The notes: generated from the sequence alone by a model not told the origin. A stretch of DNA of 64,000 nt from Sphingobium yanoikuyae (GCF_034424525.1 NZ_CP139979.1:186001-250000), one strand, 5' to 3'; shown: positions 41,542 to 51,458, counted from the first letter of the stretch. Translations and numbers: made by a program.

Positions 41542-42681
41542 TCAGCGTTGCGCGTCGAGCGCGGCCACCGCGGTCGCCGCCATCAGGAAGGCGCCGACGC
41601 CATAATATTGGGTATCGCTGGCGGCCACCTTGTCGGGCCGGTCGCCAACCTGCTGGACCCAGCCCAGTCGGCCGTCGGGCTGGATCGCCTTTTGCAGCGC
41701 GGCCCAGCCCTTGCGCACCACCGGTTCATATTCGGCGCGGGGCAGCAGCCCGGCCTTGATCCCCCAGGCAAGGCCATAAGTATAAAAGGCCGTGCCGCTG
41801 GTTTCGGGTGGTGCATTTTCCGGCGCCAGCAGCGAGGGTGCCCAATAGCCGTCGGGCTTCTGCAGCGTCTTGATCTTGGCGGCCATCTCCTTGAACAGCG
41901 CCTCCATTCGGATGCGATCGGGGCTGTCCTGCGCCAATAGCGGGAGGACGCGGGCGATGCCGCCGAACACCCAGCCATTGCCCCGGCTCCAGAACTGCTT
42001 GCGCCCCTTGTCGTCGCGCCGCTCGAAGAAGCGGCTGTCGCGATAATAGAGATGCTCGGCAGGGTCGAAGAGGAAGTCGGTGGTTGCCCAGAATTCCTTC
42101 ATCGCAAAGCGCATATATCGATCATCGCCGGTCTGGCGCGACAGTTCGACAAAGGCCGGCGGCGCCATGAACAGCGCATCGCACCAGCACCAGCGCTTGA
42201 GACATTCGGTCGCGCCATAGCCCTGGGGCGGGATGGCGAAGGCAAGGGTGGTGACCGCCGGCTTGTCGACCACCGTGTCGAACGCGGCGCGGGTCGGCGC
42301 CAGCGCATCCTTGCCTGCGCCATGGGCTGCGGCCCAGAGATAGGCCTGGGCGATCGCCTGATCGTCGGCGAAATAGAGATTGTCGCCCGGCTTCCAGCCA
42401 TTGCGCTGGCCCATGGCCAGGATCGCTTCCTCGATCCGGGGTGGTGCGCCGGCGTCGGCGAGGGCGGTCATGCCGACCCAGAACACCGCCTGTTCCCAGC
42501 CGCGCGTCTTGCGCGTTTCATCGGTGGCGCTGGGAATGTGCGACAGATCGTCGAGCCGCGCCAATTGCCAGTCGGCCAGCTTCACCGCCGCCTCGATCGG
42601 CGTGCGGGCGGGCTGGGCGGCATGGGCCGGCGCGGCGATGGCGCAGGCCAGCATGATCGGCGCGAAGGAGCGGAAGGTCAT
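41542..42681 (-). CDS. GH88/GH105 unsaturated rhamnogalacturonyl hydrolase
   Basis: This 379-residue protein from ATG 42681 has a signal peptide ([19 protein letters not shown]). The (alpha/alpha)6 barrel signatures are [53 protein letters not shown] (with catalytic Asp), [37 protein letters not shown] and [16 protein letters not shown]. It hydrolyses the unsaturated uronyl residue left by a lyase, feeding KduI. The ATG overlaps the MFS stop by 4 bases. The open frame continues upstream only as antisense to the transporter. Confidence 0.92.
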   Translation of the reverse strand: MTFRSFAPIMLACAIAAPAHAAQPARTPIEAAVKLADWQLARLDDLSHIPSATDETRKTRGWEQAVFWVGMTALADAGAPPRIEEAILAMGQRNGWKPGDNLYFADDQAIAQAYLWAAAHGAGKDALAPTRAAFDTVVDKPAVTTLAFAIPPQGYGATECLKRWCWCDALFMAPPAFVELSRQTGDDRYMRFAMKEFWATTDFLFDPAEHLYYRDSRFFERRDDKGRKQFWSRGNGWVFGGIARVLPLLAQDSPDRIRMEALFKEMAAKIKTLQKPDGYWAPSLLAPENAPPETSGTAFYTYGLAWGIKAGLLPRAEYEPVVRKGWAALQKAIQPDGRLGWVQQVGDRPDKVAASDTQYYGVGAFLMAATAVAALDAQR

Positions 42682-43988
42682 GATGCAAGCTCTCCAGTAG
42701 GCAAGAGACGGGGACTGATGATGTGGAGCAGCGCCAGCGCCACCAGATAGGCGCTGCCGGCGACGGCGAAGATCAGGGCATAGCTGCCGGTCATGTCCAG
42801 CACATAGCCGACGAACTGGGCGATCAGCATGCCGCCGATCGCGCCGGCCGTGCCGCCGATGCCGACCACCGATCCCACGGCGGCGCGCGGGAACAGGTCG
42901 GACGGCAGGGTCAGGATATTGGCGGAAAAGGCCTGATGCCCGGCGGTCCCAAGACCGATCAGCAGCACCGCCGCCCAGAGATTGTCGATCGACTGGACGG
43001 TCACCACCGGCAGCACCGCCAGCGCGCACGCCAGCAACGTCGCCTTGCGTGCTGCATTGACGCTCCAGCCCCGCGCGATCAGCCGCGACGATGCCCAGCC
43101 GCCCAGCACGCTACCAGCGTCCGACATCAGATAGATGACGACCAGCGGCGGACCGAAGCTCTTGAGGTCGAGGCCGTAACGCTTGCCGAGGAAATCGGGC
43201 AGCCAGAAGAGGAACATCCACCAGATCGGATCGATGCAGAATTTGGGCAGCGCATAGGCCCAGGTCTGGCGGATGGTGAACAGGCGCGACCAAGGGATGG
43301 GCGCGCTGGCGCGCACCGGATCGCTGCGGATGTAGGCGAGTTCACCGGGGGATACGCGCGCATGATCCTCTGGCCGGCGATAGATGAACAGCCAGGCCGC
43401 CACCCAGACCAGGCTGGCGAGGCCGGTGACGATGAAGGCGGCGCGCCAGCCATAGGCGATGGTGATGGCGGGCACGATCAGCGGCGTGGCGATCGCGCCG
43501 ACATTGGCGCCGGCGTTGAACAGGCCGATCGCCAACGCCCGTTCTTTCTGCGGAAACCATTCGGCCACGACCTTCAGGCCGGCCGGGAAATTGCCGGCCT
43601 CGCCAATGCCCAAGGCAAAGCGGACGGCGATAAACTGGGCAATGCCGCTGACCAGGCCATGGGCGGCATGGGCGAGCGTCCAGAAGGTGAAGGCGGCGGC
43701 ATAGCCGATCCGCGCGCCGACCCGGTCCATGAAGCGGCCCATTGCCAGGAAACCGAGTGCATAGGCGCACTGGAACCAGAAGACGATATTGGCATAGTCG
43801 CTCTCGCGCCAACCCAACTCCGCCTGCAACACGGGCTTGAGCACGCCGATCATCTGTCGGTCGACATAGTTGATCGCGGTTGCCGCGAACAGCAGGCCGC
43901 AGATCATCCAGCGATAGCGGCTGGCCCGATCGCTGGCGCCGGCAATGGCATCATCGATATTATCCGGGGCGGGGTGCGGCATGGTCAT
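42678..43988 (-). CDS. MFS hexuronate/oligouronide transporter (ExuT-like)
   Basis: This 436-residue 12-TM permease of the anion:cation symporter family starts at ATG 43988. Signatures: ATAINYVDRQMIGVLKPVLQ in TM1, FALGIGEAGNFPAGLKVVAE WFPQKERALAIGLFNAGAN (split here for length), and SDLFPRAAVGSVVGIGGTAG. This subgroup carries glucuronate, galacturonate and related acids. Its operon place between the TonB receptor and GH105 suggests uptake of uronides from the periplasm. Confidence 0.88.
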   Translation of the reverse strand: MTMPHPAPDNIDDAIAGASDRASRYRWMICGLLFAATAINYVDRQMIGVLKPVLQAELGWRESDYANIVFWFQCAYALGFLAMGRFMDRVGARIGYAAAFTFWTLAHAAHGLVSGIAQFIAVRFALGIGEAGNFPAGLKVVAEWFPQKERALAIGLFNAGANVGAIATPLIVPAITIAYGWRAAFIVTGLASLVWVAAWLFIYRRPEDHARVSPGELAYIRSDPVRASAPIPWSRLFTIRQTWAYALPKFCIDPIWWMFLFWLPDFLGKRYGLDLKSFGPPLVVIYLMSDAGSVLGGWASSRLIARGWSVNAARKATLLACALAVLPVVTVQSIDNLWAAVLLIGLGTAGHQAFSANILTLPSDLFPRAAVGSVVGIGGTAGAIGGMLIAQFVGYVLDMTGSYALIFAVAGSAYLVALALLHIISPRLLPTGELAS

Positions 43989-44050
43989 GATCGTCTCGTG
44001 AAAAGATGGGCACCGGGGCGTGCAGTCCCCGGCGCCCAAGGGGGGAGGGG

Positions 44051-46912
44051 TCAGAATTTGCCGCGAATGCCGAGCGAAATGGTGGTGCCGTTGAAGAAGC
44101 TGTTGTCGCGCCGCGACTGGCCATTGCCCTTCGGTCCGTCCGGATCCTGGTAATAGATGTAGACATTCTCGTTGGTGATGTTCAGCGCATCAACGCGCAC
44201 CTCCAACGCATCGCTGAACCGGTAGCTGATCGTTCCGTCGAGGAAGCCCTGCGGCGCGGTATAAGGAATCTGGTCGTTGCCGGTATTTTGCGAGGTGATG
44301 CCGGTCTTGGCGCGGTAATTATAGGAACCGCGGATCGCGAACGGGCCCTTTTCGTAGAAGAGCGTCGCGCTGTAGCTATATTCCGGCACGAAGGAGATCG
44401 GCACGTGCGTTCCTTCGGTGGTGACGAAATCATCGCCCTTCTGGTCGATCAGCGTCAGGCTGCCGGTAAAGCCAAGCCCGTCGAACGGCTTGGGCAGGAA
44501 GGTGAAATTCTGCTGATAGGCAAATTCCAGCCCCTTCAGCTTCAACTGGCCCTGGTTGATATATTGGGTCCGACGGATCAGGAAATCGTCCGGGATGGTG
44601 CCGCCGGGGAAGCCCAGCGAGGTCGTGTTGAACGCGCTCGACGGCAGGCCGAGCGAGCCGAAGGTGACGAAGTCCTGCACCGCGGTTGCACGATCGGTAA
44701 TGTCCTTCTTGAAGGCACCGACGCTCAGCAGTGCGCCGGGGGCGAAATACCATTCGACGCCGGCGTCATATTGGGTCGCGACCTGGGGCCGCAAATTGGG
44801 ATTGCCGACCGTGACGTCGGGATTGAAGGCATTGGGCACGATGGTGCCGCCGGCAATGGCGGTCAGCGCCGCACGGGTGATCGTCTTGCCGGCTGACGCA
44901 CGCAGCAGCAGGTTGGACGTCAGGTCATAGGCCAGGCTGGCCGATGGCAGCCAGTTTTCATAGCCGCCCTCGCGCCGCTGTGGCAGGAAGACGCCGGCGC
45001 CCGCGCTTTGATAATTGTTGATGATGGTGCGGGTGTCGGAATAGCGCAGGCCGGCATAGCCGCGCAGTTCCTTGCCGAACAGCGGCAGGGCGAAATTGCT
45101 CTCGAAGAAGGCCGTCTTGACGATTTCCTTCGCGTTGAAGGCAGCGTTGAGATTGACGTTGGCCGCCTCGTTCGCCGCGTTGGCATCGAGATAGTCCATC
45201 ACGAAGGAGCGCGGGAAGCTCGCAAATTGGGACGGATAGCCCGAATTGCCGCCGTCGCGGATCGCGCCATATTGGATATAGGGATCCATGTAGGAAAAGA
45301 CGTCGAGGCCGGCCAGCTTGCCGGCCGCGATGCTGCTGCCGTCCTGGGTCGAGATGCGCTTGCCCGTGTTCACGTAGCTGCCGCCGATCTTGAGCGCGAA
45401 CCGGCGTTCGCCATCGTCCAGCAGCGACCAGTCGAGCACGGCGCGTGCCGTCTTCTGCTTGTCGATCTCGCGGTTGAGCGAGAAGCCCAGCGTCGGCGTG
45501 GTGTAGTTTGACGGATCGGTGAAATCGACCGGCGAACTGATGGTCGGATAGGTGACATTGCCGGTCGGGTCGAAGGTGCTGGTCACGCCATAGATGTTGC
45601 TGACGATCCGGTTGGCGGTGTAGCGGGCGTTGCTCTCGCTCAGATTGGCCTGGGCCGACAATTTCAGATTGTCGGTGAAGTCATAGACGCCCCGGATGAT
45701 GCCATATTTGAAGCGGGTGCGGGCATTGCGGAAGAAATTCTCGTTGATGAAGCTGCTGTTCCCGAACGTACCGTAAAGATTATTATATTCGTCGATCTTT
45801 ACGTCGAGCGGGATCAGGCCCGAATTGGTGCCGGTGCCCGGCGCGCTGGTCGACCCCGGCACGGTGCGGGAGTTGCGCACCGCGACGCCAAAGGTGAACT
45901 CGTCCGCCTGATCCTTGAGCTGCGAGAAGATGCCGTCGGCGCTCAGTTCCAGCCGATCCGACTTATATTGCAGCGACCCGACCAGGCCCAGCCGCTCGCG
46001 CTCATTGTTCGAGGTGAAGACGCGGTAGAAGCGCGGCATATAGGCGTTGGCCACCTGGTCGCGGGTCAGCGATCCATAATTGGCCAGCGGATTGTCCAGG
46101 TCGAGCTGGAACTGGAACGGGCCACCGGTCGTGGTCGGGCCGGCATAGGCACGCGAACCGATAACCGAGCTGTTATAACCGCCGGTCGACTGGAAGCCGG
46201 ACCGTTCATTGACATTCTTGGCATAGGCCGCGCCCAGCAGCACACCGAAATCGCCCCATGTGTCGCTCAGCAGCAGCGATCCGCGCGGCTGCCACTTCTT
46301 CGACTGGGTATTGTAATTGGCCTGGGCGGTATAGCGGATGACCCGGTCCTTGCTGTCGAAGGGGCGGGGCGTTTGCAGGTCGACATTGCCGCCGATGCCA
46401 CCTTCTTCCAGATTGGCGAGCGGGGTCTTGTAGACATCAACACGGCCGAACAGTTCGGACGGGAAGACGTCATAATTGAAGTCGCGGGTCGAACTGCCGA
46501 CATTCTGTGACGATGTCGTGCGCACCGGCGCGCCGTTGATGGTGGTGACGGTGAATTCCGATCCCAGGCCGCGGATGCTGATGCGCTGACCCTCGTTCGA
46601 TGCGCCGTCACGGCTGAGGAACACGCCCGGAATACGCTGCAGGGAATCCGCGACATTGGCCTCCGGGAATTTGCCGATGTCCTCGGCAACGATGGAGTCG
46701 CGTACGCCCACGGCTTCGCGCTTCAGTTCGATCCCCTTTTGCAGGCTGCCGCGAAAGCCGGTGACGACGATGTCGGCAGTCGTGGCTTCGCCCTGTGCTG
46801 CATCGGTCTGGGGTGTTGGCTGGGGTTCTGCCTGGGCCAGTGCGGGGGCCGAGGCCGCAATCATGGCCAGCATGCTCACCGACATGGCGACGCACGGAAA
46901 CGCCTTGTTCAT
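44051..46912 (-). CDS. TonB-dependent receptor for oligosaccharides
   Basis: This 953-residue outer-membrane receptor has signal peptide MLAMIAASAPALAQA and a TonB-box-like DIVVTGFRGS. The plug reads VGVRDSIVAEDIGKFPEANV, ADSLQRIPGVFLSRDGASNE and RISIRGLGSEFTVTTINGAP. The barrel ends in TISLGIRGKF with terminal Phe. The DSIVAEDIGKFPE pattern is typical of the large carbohydrate receptors of caulobacters and sphingomonads. It is the first gene of the leftward operon, with a 20-bp regulator motif at 46945-46964 just upstream. Confidence 0.92.
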   Translation of the reverse strand: MNKAFPCVAMSVSMLAMIAASAPALAQAEPQPTPQTDAAQGEATTADIVVTGFRGSLQKGIELKREAVGVRDSIVAEDIGKFPEANVADSLQRIPGVFLSRDGASNEGQRISIRGLGSEFTVTTINGAPVRTTSSQNVGSSTRDFNYDVFPSELFGRVDVYKTPLANLEEGGIGGNVDLQTPRPFDSKDRVIRYTAQANYNTQSKKWQPRGSLLLSDTWGDFGVLLGAAYAKNVNERSGFQSTGGYNSSVIGSRAYAGPTTTGGPFQFQLDLDNPLANYGSLTRDQVANAYMPRFYRVFTSNNERERLGLVGSLQYKSDRLELSADGIFSQLKDQADEFTFGVAVRNSRTVPGSTSAPGTGTNSGLIPLDVKIDEYNNLYGTFGNSSFINENFFRNARTRFKYGIIRGVYDFTDNLKLSAQANLSESNARYTANRIVSNIYGVTSTFDPTGNVTYPTISSPVDFTDPSNYTTPTLGFSLNREIDKQKTARAVLDWSLLDDGERRFALKIGGSYVNTGKRISTQDGSSIAAGKLAGLDVFSYMDPYIQYGAIRDGGNSGYPSQFASFPRSFVMDYLDANAANEAANVNLNAAFNAKEIVKTAFFESNFALPLFGKELRGYAGLRYSDTRTIINNYQSAGAGVFLPQRREGGYENWLPSASLAYDLTSNLLLRASAGKTITRAALTAIAGGTIVPNAFNPDVTVGNPNLRPQVATQYDAGVEWYFAPGALLSVGAFKKDITDRATAVQDFVTFGSLGLPSSAFNTTSLGFPGGTIPDDFLIRRTQYINQGQLKLKGLEFAYQQNFTFLPKPFDGLGFTGSLTLIDQKGDDFVTTEGTHVPISFVPEYSYSATLFYEKGPFAIRGSYNYRAKTGITSQNTGNDQIPYTAPQGFLDGTISYRFSDALEVRVDALNITNENVYIYYQDPDGPKGNGQSRRDNSFFNGTTISLGIRGKF

Positions 46913-46944
46913 ATCCAGCCTCCCTCATCACGACTCTGATCGTG

Positions 46945-46964
46945 TTGATCAGGTTATCATACAA
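46945..46964. promoter_or_regulatory. GntR-type operator motif, copy 1 (receptor promoter)
   Basis: TTGATCAGGTTATCATACAA matches copy 2 (47802-47821) in 18 of 20 positions. It lies 33 bases upstream of the TonB-receptor start. On the minus strand it reads TTGTATGATAACCTGATCAA, with the imperfect dyad typical of FadR/UxuR-type sites. Confidence 0.65.
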
Positions 46965-46992
46965 CTTTGAGGGGGATGTCAATTGTCAGACT

Positions 46993-47718
46993 TTAGTCAG
47001 CCGATCGTTCGTCCCGGCTGATCAGGTCGTTGAGTTCGGAATGGCGCAAAAGGCTTTCCTGCATGTGATGGCGGGCGGCATGGCGCGCCTTTTCGATGTC
47101 CATGCGGACGATGGCGTCAAGCACCGCGTCATGCTCGTCGCTGACCTTGTGGGTATAGGCGTCGTGCGATCTTTCTGGCTGATATTTGAGGTAGAGGCTG
47201 CTTGGCGGCACCAGGCGGACGCCCAGAAATTCGACGAAGCGGGCGTAATAATCGTTCCGGGTCGCGCGGGCGATCGCCATGTGGAACTGGCTGTCGGCTG
47301 TGGCGGCGATGGCCGGATCCTCGGCCTCGCGGATGCGGCGTAGTGCGTCGCGCATCGCCGAAATATCTTCGTTCGTGCGGCGGGCAGCCGCAAGACCGGC
47401 CATTTCGGTCTCGATCGCCAGGCGCATTTCCAGCAATTTGATCACGTCCGATAGCTCGGACAATTCATCCTTGGTGACCTGAAAGGCGCGGTAGCGCGCG
47501 GCATCTGACACGAACACGCCCGATCCCTGGCGGGCGACGGCAAAGCCCTGTGCCTCCAGCCGGGCGACCGCTTCGCGGACCACGGTGCGGCTGACATTTT
47601 CCTGCTCGGCAATGTCCTTTTGCGCGGGCAGGCGCGATCCGGGCGGGATGCGGCCGGACAGGATATCCTCTTCCAGCTTGGTGTAGAGCATGTCGGCAAG
47701 TGAGGCGGCTTTGGCCAT
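46993..47718 (-). CDS. GntR/FadR-family regulator of the carbohydrate locus
   Basis: This 241-residue regulator from ATG 47718 has an N-terminal winged helix (LYTKLEEDILSGRIPPGSRL, DIAEQENVSRTVVREAVARL, GFAVARQGSGVFV). A C-terminal FCD ligand domain (LLEMRLAIETEMAGLAAARR; ADSQFHMAIARATRNDYYAR; SDEHDAVLDAIVRMDIEKAR) carries the His/Asp metal-ligand pattern. FCD regulators of this kind respond to uronates. It sits between two copies of the same operator motif, one before the receptor and one before its own gene and the divergent DUF4861 gene, so it probably controls both arms and itself. Confidence 0.9.
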   Translation of the reverse strand: MAKAASLADMLYTKLEEDILSGRIPPGSRLPAQKDIAEQENVSRTVVREAVARLEAQGFAVARQGSGVFVSDAARYRAFQVTKDELSELSDVIKLLEMRLAIETEMAGLAAARRTNEDISAMRDALRRIREAEDPAIAATADSQFHMAIARATRNDYYARFVEFLGVRLVPPSSLYLKYQPERSHDAYTHKVSDEHDAVLDAIVRMDIEKARHAARHHMQESLLRHSELNDLISRDERSAD

Positions 47719-47801
47719 GATGTCGTTCCAGTGAATATTCTTTTTCGAGCCTGCCAGCCTGCGGCAATGTGAGCAAGGGCTTGGCAAGTTTGATTCGATG
47801 A

Positions 47802-47821
47802 TTTATCAGCTTATCATACAA
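47802..47821. promoter_or_regulatory. GntR-type operator motif, copy 2 (divergent promoter)
   Basis: TTTATCAGCTTATCATACAA lies between the GntR gene and the DUF4861 gene, 84 and 21 bases from their starts. It differs from copy 1 at two positions. Confidence 0.65.
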
Positions 47822-47841
47822 ATAATCGAGAGGAGCCTGTG

Positions 47842-48816
47842 GTGAACCGCCCCCAACCAACAGCATGGTCACGCCGCATTCGGGGGCCGTATCTGTCGAT
47901 CGGATTGCTGGCGATCGGTCTTTGCGTCGGCACAGCTCTGGCGCAAGGCGATGGGGCGGGCGATCGTCTGCCGGTCGAGAAGCGCCTGCCGCCACCGCCC
48001 AGCCAGGCGGCCGCCGCCGTCGCACTGGTTGCATCCTATCGCTATGACGACCTGCTGTGGGAAAATGACAAGACCGCTCATCGCATCTACGGCCATGCGC
48101 TGGAGGCGGCCGAGCCGCCATCGGGATCGGGGATCGACAGCTGGGGCAAGAATGTGGCCTGGCCCTTCGCCGATCGCCAGCTACGCAGCGGCGACCAGCA
48201 TGGCTATCATGGCGAGGGACTGGACTTCTACAATGTCGGCACCACGCGCGGCGCGGGCGGCCTTGGCATCTGGCATGACAACAAGCTGTGGACCTCGCGC
48301 AACTATGTCCGTGCCCATATTTTGAAATCGGGCGGACAGGTCGCCGACTTCAGCGTCGATTATGCGCCCTGGCCAGTCGATGTCGATCGCAAGGTATGGG
48401 AAACGCGGCGTTTCACCCTTCCGCTCGGTACCCATTTTACCCGGCTGGTCTCGACCATAGGATCGGACAAGGCGACGCCGCTGACGGTCGGCATCGGCAT
48501 CGGCAAGCGCACCACGGGACAGGGGGCGGGCGACCTGACCGTAGATCGGGCCCGCGGCCTGGTGAGTTGGTGGGGCCCGGAAGATGGCGCGCATGGCCGT
48601 ATGGCGCTGGCGTTGCGGGTCGATCCGGCGCAGATCGCCGATATCCGCGCGGATGCCGACAATCAGCTCATATTGCTGACGGTCAAGCCGGGCCAGCCCT
48701 TCGTTTATTATTCCGGTAGTGCCTGGAACAAGGGGGAGGGTGGCTTTTCCACCCGTGCCGCCTGGGATGCCTATGTCGCCGGCCAGTCCCTCGACTTCAC
48801 CCCGCCCAAGGATTGA
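47842..48816 (+). CDS. Secreted DUF4861 family protein
   Basis: This 324-residue protein starts at GTG 47842; an AGGAG lies 6 bases upstream, which favours it over GTG 47839. A signal anchor or peptide (IRGPYLSIGLLAIGLCVGTA, then LAQG) precedes the mature domain: YDDLLWENDKTAHRIYGHAL, GIDSWGKNVAWPFADRQ, YHGEGLDFYNVGTTRGAGGL, WTSRNYVRAHILKSGG. The WENDxxAHRxYG pattern is the DUF4861 signature. Family members occur in polysaccharide-lyase loci and may be uronide-active; the reaction is not certain. Confidence 0.8.
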   Translation: MNRPQPTAWSRRIRGPYLSIGLLAIGLCVGTALAQGDGAGDRLPVEKRLPPPPSQAAAAVALVASYRYDDLLWENDKTAHRIYGHALEAAEPPSGSGIDSWGKNVAWPFADRQLRSGDQHGYHGEGLDFYNVGTTRGAGGLGIWHDNKLWTSRNYVRAHILKSGGQVADFSVDYAPWPVDVDRKVWETRRFTLPLGTHFTRLVSTIGSDKATPLTVGIGIGKRTTGQGAGDLTVDRARGLVSWWGPEDGAHGRMALALRVDPAQIADIRADADNQLILLTVKPGQPFVYYSGSAWNKGEGGFSTRAAWDAYVAGQSLDFTPPKD

Positions 48817-48818
48817 TC

Positions 48819-50096
48819 ATGACCAGCCATATCGACCGTCGCGCGATCCTGACTGGCATGGCGACCGGCACTGCCGCTTTCGCCGCCATGCCCTCGCTTG
48901 CTAAAGCCGGGGAGGCCGCGCCCGTCGCCGCCAATGCGGACGACCGCAGCTATGCCCTGGCGCTGCTCGAACGCATGGCCAGCCCCGTGCTGTCGCGCAT
49001 GGCCAGGGGGCAGTTGCAGGCGCAATGGAGGCCCGAGCTCAGCCCGACCTGGGATGGCCGCAATCCCAAGGTCGCCTTTCTGGAAGCCTTTGGCCGGTTG
49101 ATCGACGGCATCGCGCCCTGGCTTGCGCTGCCCGATACCGATGGCGCGGAAGGGCGGCTGCGCGCCCGGCTACGTGGGCAGGCGCTGGCGAGCTATGCCC
49201 ATAGTGTGGATCCCAAGAGCCCCGACTATCTGCTCTGGCAGGCGGAGGGACAACCGCTGGTTGATTCCGCCTATTTCACCAGCGCCCTGCTGCGCGCGCC
49301 GCAGACATTGTGGGATCCGCTCGACCGGGCGACCAAGGACCGGATCATCAAGGAGATACAGGGGCTGCGCCGGGTCGCGCCGCCTTATACCAACTGGCTG
49401 CTGTTTGCGGCGATGAACGAGGTGTTCCTGCTGTCGGTCGGGGCGCAATGGGATCCGATCCGGGTCGATCTGGCGTTGCGCAAGTTCAGCGAATGGTATG
49501 TCGGCGACGGCTGGTATGCCGATGGCGAGCATTTCCATTTCGACATGTATAACAGCTATGTCATCCACCCGATGCTGACCCAGATTTGGGACGTGCTGGT
49601 GCGCTGCAACGCGCGCTTCAACGCGCTCGATCCCAAGGAGCGGCTTGCCATCCAGATCCAGCGGATGCAGCGTTTCGGTGAGGCGCTGGAGCGGATGATC
49701 GGCCCGGACGGCGCCTTCCCGCCGGTCGGCCGTTCGCTCACCTATCGCACTGCGGTTCACCAGCCGCTCGCCTATCTTGCCTGGCGCAAGCTGCTCCATG
49801 CCAAGCTGCCTGAGGGCCAGGTGCGCGCCGCGACCATGGCGACACAGCGCCGCATTTTTGCGGATCCCAGCAATTTCGATGCCGATGGCTTCCTGACCAT
49901 CGGTTTCGCCCGGCACCAGCCGAGCCTGGGCGACGTCTATTCCAACGCCGGCAGCATGTATATCACCTCGGAAAGCCTGCTGGCGCTCGGCCTGCCCGCG
50001 TCCGACAGCTACTGGACTGTGCCGGCCCAGCCCTGGACCATGCGCAAGGCCTATGAGGGCCAGGATTTCCCAAAGGACTATTATATCGCGAACTAA
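48819..50096 (+). CDS. DUF2264 family protein, Tat-type signal
   Basis: This 425-residue protein from ATG 48819 has AAGGA upstream. The N-terminus (SHIDRRAILTGMATGTAAFA) resembles a Tat signal with one of the two arginines in DRRA. The body has alpha/alpha-barrel features (PYTNWLLFAAMNEVFLLSVG, WYVGDGWYADGEHFHFDMYN, SYVIHPMLTQIWDVLVRCNA, FPPVGRSLTYRTAVHQPLAY), matching DUF2264. The family is found in plant-polysaccharide loci. It starts 2 bases after the DUF4861 stop and is cotranscribed. Confidence 0.8.
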   Translation: MTSHIDRRAILTGMATGTAAFAAMPSLAKAGEAAPVAANADDRSYALALLERMASPVLSRMARGQLQAQWRPELSPTWDGRNPKVAFLEAFGRLIDGIAPWLALPDTDGAEGRLRARLRGQALASYAHSVDPKSPDYLLWQAEGQPLVDSAYFTSALLRAPQTLWDPLDRATKDRIIKEIQGLRRVAPPYTNWLLFAAMNEVFLLSVGAQWDPIRVDLALRKFSEWYVGDGWYADGEHFHFDMYNSYVIHPMLTQIWDVLVRCNARFNALDPKERLAIQIQRMQRFGEALERMIGPDGAFPPVGRSLTYRTAVHQPLAYLAWRKLLHAKLPEGQVRAATMATQRRIFADPSNFDADGFLTIGFARHQPSLGDVYSNAGSMYITSESLLALGLPASDSYWTVPAQPWTMRKAYEGQDFPKDYYIAN

Positions 50097-50594
50097 CCAT
50101 CTTCGGTCATTTGGATACGCGTTTGAGTTGTGGCGGTGCTATCCTTCTGACTGCCGGGTTACAGGAGCGGGAGCAAATATTGGCTTCTTACCGGTTCGTT
50201 GGGCGCTGAAATAAAATATGGCGGCTTCGCTTTGCGCGACCGCAGCCAATTTCCAACGGATCCTCATCCGATTTTAACGGATATCTTGCCTGGAAAATGC
50301 GCAACGGGAAAATCGCACAAACGGCAGATACTCGATTGAGAAGCGTAAAGCGGATTGTGACCTGCTGCCGTTTAATCGACATCGAGAAGGTGTTTTCGCC
50401 TGTCGGAGCGCCCCAATGCTCAAGCTTGGTCTTGCGACGTTATCGCCGGCGGCCGGCATAGCCTCGGTGCATTTCTCGATCATGGAGGAAAATAGAGGGC
50501 TGCGTCGGATTGCCAGCCAATGCCCGCACTGCCGGTGCTCCTGGTTGCCCTCCATCGCGACCAGCCTGGCGCAAGATCAGTTGGCACAACAATA
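50097..50594. other. Intergenic region without a recognised gene
   Basis: About 500 bases separate the polysaccharide locus from the GMC cluster. GC is lower than in the flanking genes. Only short unsupported frames are present, and no obvious terminator hairpin follows the DUF2264 gene. Confidence 0.5.
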
Positions 50595-50610
50595 TTGATA
50601 GCGCTAACCA
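50595..50610. promoter_or_regulatory. LacI-type operator-like motif, copy 1
   Basis: TTGATAGCGCTAACCA fits the LacI-family core TGWTAGCGCTAWCA with its central CG. It lies 104 bases upstream of the small ORF at 50699. Confidence 0.5.
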
Positions 50611-50698
50611 GAATAAATGCCACCGCGCCCGTGCCCATTGACTGGCGTGACATTTCATGCCTATTTTACGCGACTAATAATATAAATGGGTGAGGAAA

Positions 50699-50838
50699 AT
50701 GACCAAGAGATACTCTTGTGCATCTGCAAATTGCGCCAAAATGATAGCGCTATCGATTTTTGCATCTGCGGTTTCAATATCCATATCTCAACTTGAGAAA
50801 TCCCGCCCGGCCGGCGACCTTCATGATGGTGGGCGTTA
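50699..50838 (+). CDS. Possible leader peptide/small protein before the GMC cluster
   Basis: ATG 50699 follows a GAGG site and opens a 46-residue frame (MTKRYSCASANCAKMIALSI then FASAVSISISQ, ending DLHDGGR). It has a hydrophobic middle and a TAATG overlap with the next gene. It could be a short secreted or leader peptide coupling translation. However, a LacI-type operator lies inside it, which speaks for non-coding DNA. Confidence is low. Confidence 0.35.
50741..50757. promoter_or_regulatory. LacI-type operator-like motif, copy 2
   Basis: ATGATAGCGCTATCGAT contains the perfect palindrome GATAGCGCTATC (50743-50754), the core of LacI/GalR-type sites. It lies about 85 bases before the first gene of the oxidoreductase cluster. 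No lacI-type gene is in the window. Confidence 0.6.
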
Positions 50839-51393
50839 ATGGACCGCAGAGCGGCGCTCGCGTCCATCGTCGGCGCGCTGGGCGCGAACATCTTCGCCCC
50901 GCTTGCGCGGGCCATCGCCTACCAGCCTAACCCGGTCATCAATACTGGCGCGCCTGAGATCATCTTCACGCCCGCACAAAGAGCGCTGGTCACGGCGCTG
51001 AGCGAACGCATCCTGCCGACATCCGATACGCCCGGCGCCATTGCTGCAGGCGTGCCCGAATATATCGAACATATGCTGGGCGACTGGGCGATCACCGATG
51101 AACGGGCAACGATCTTCGACGGTTTGGCCGCGATCGATGCCCGCAGCATGGCCGATTATAAAAAGCCGGCCGTAAAAGCCTCGGCCGCGCAGCAGGACGC
51201 ATTGCTGACCCTTGCGATGAACGGCGAACTGCCAGGTGGAACTCCCTTTTTCGAGGCGTTCCGCCAGCTTGTCATCACCGGCTATTACACGTCCGAAATC
51301 GGCATCACGCAGGAACGCGAATATCTGCCCGTCCCCGGCGAATATGACGGGGCCTACCCCTATGCGAAGGTCAAGCGGATCTTCTCCTCATAG
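50839..51393 (+). CDS. Gluconate 2-dehydrogenase subunit 3 family protein
   Basis: This 184-residue small subunit carries a signal segment (MDRRAALASIVGALGANIFA) that would take the folded complex to the periplasm. The conserved helical domain follows: FTPAQRALVTALSERILPTS DTPG (split), AGVPEYIEHMLGD, and FFEAFRQLVITGYYTSEIGI. It partners a GMC-type flavoprotein, encoded 65 bases downstream. Confidence 0.88.
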   Translation: MDRRAALASIVGALGANIFAPLARAIAYQPNPVINTGAPEIIFTPAQRALVTALSERILPTSDTPGAIAAGVPEYIEHMLGDWAITDERATIFDGLAAIDARSMADYKKPAVKASAAQQDALLTLAMNGELPGGTPFFEAFRQLVITGYYTSEIGITQEREYLPVPGEYDGAYPYAKVKRIFSS

Positions 51394-51458
51394 GGCGGGC
51401 AATCGCCTTCGATCCTGGATCCATTCATTTCCGACACGCTTATCGGAAGGGCAAAATC

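Noticed and set aside
42723..44153. 476-codon + strand frame opposite the MFS transporter
   Set aside because: Its Gln/His/Arg-rich composition is typical of a shadow of a membrane protein gene; the transporter is clearly the real gene.
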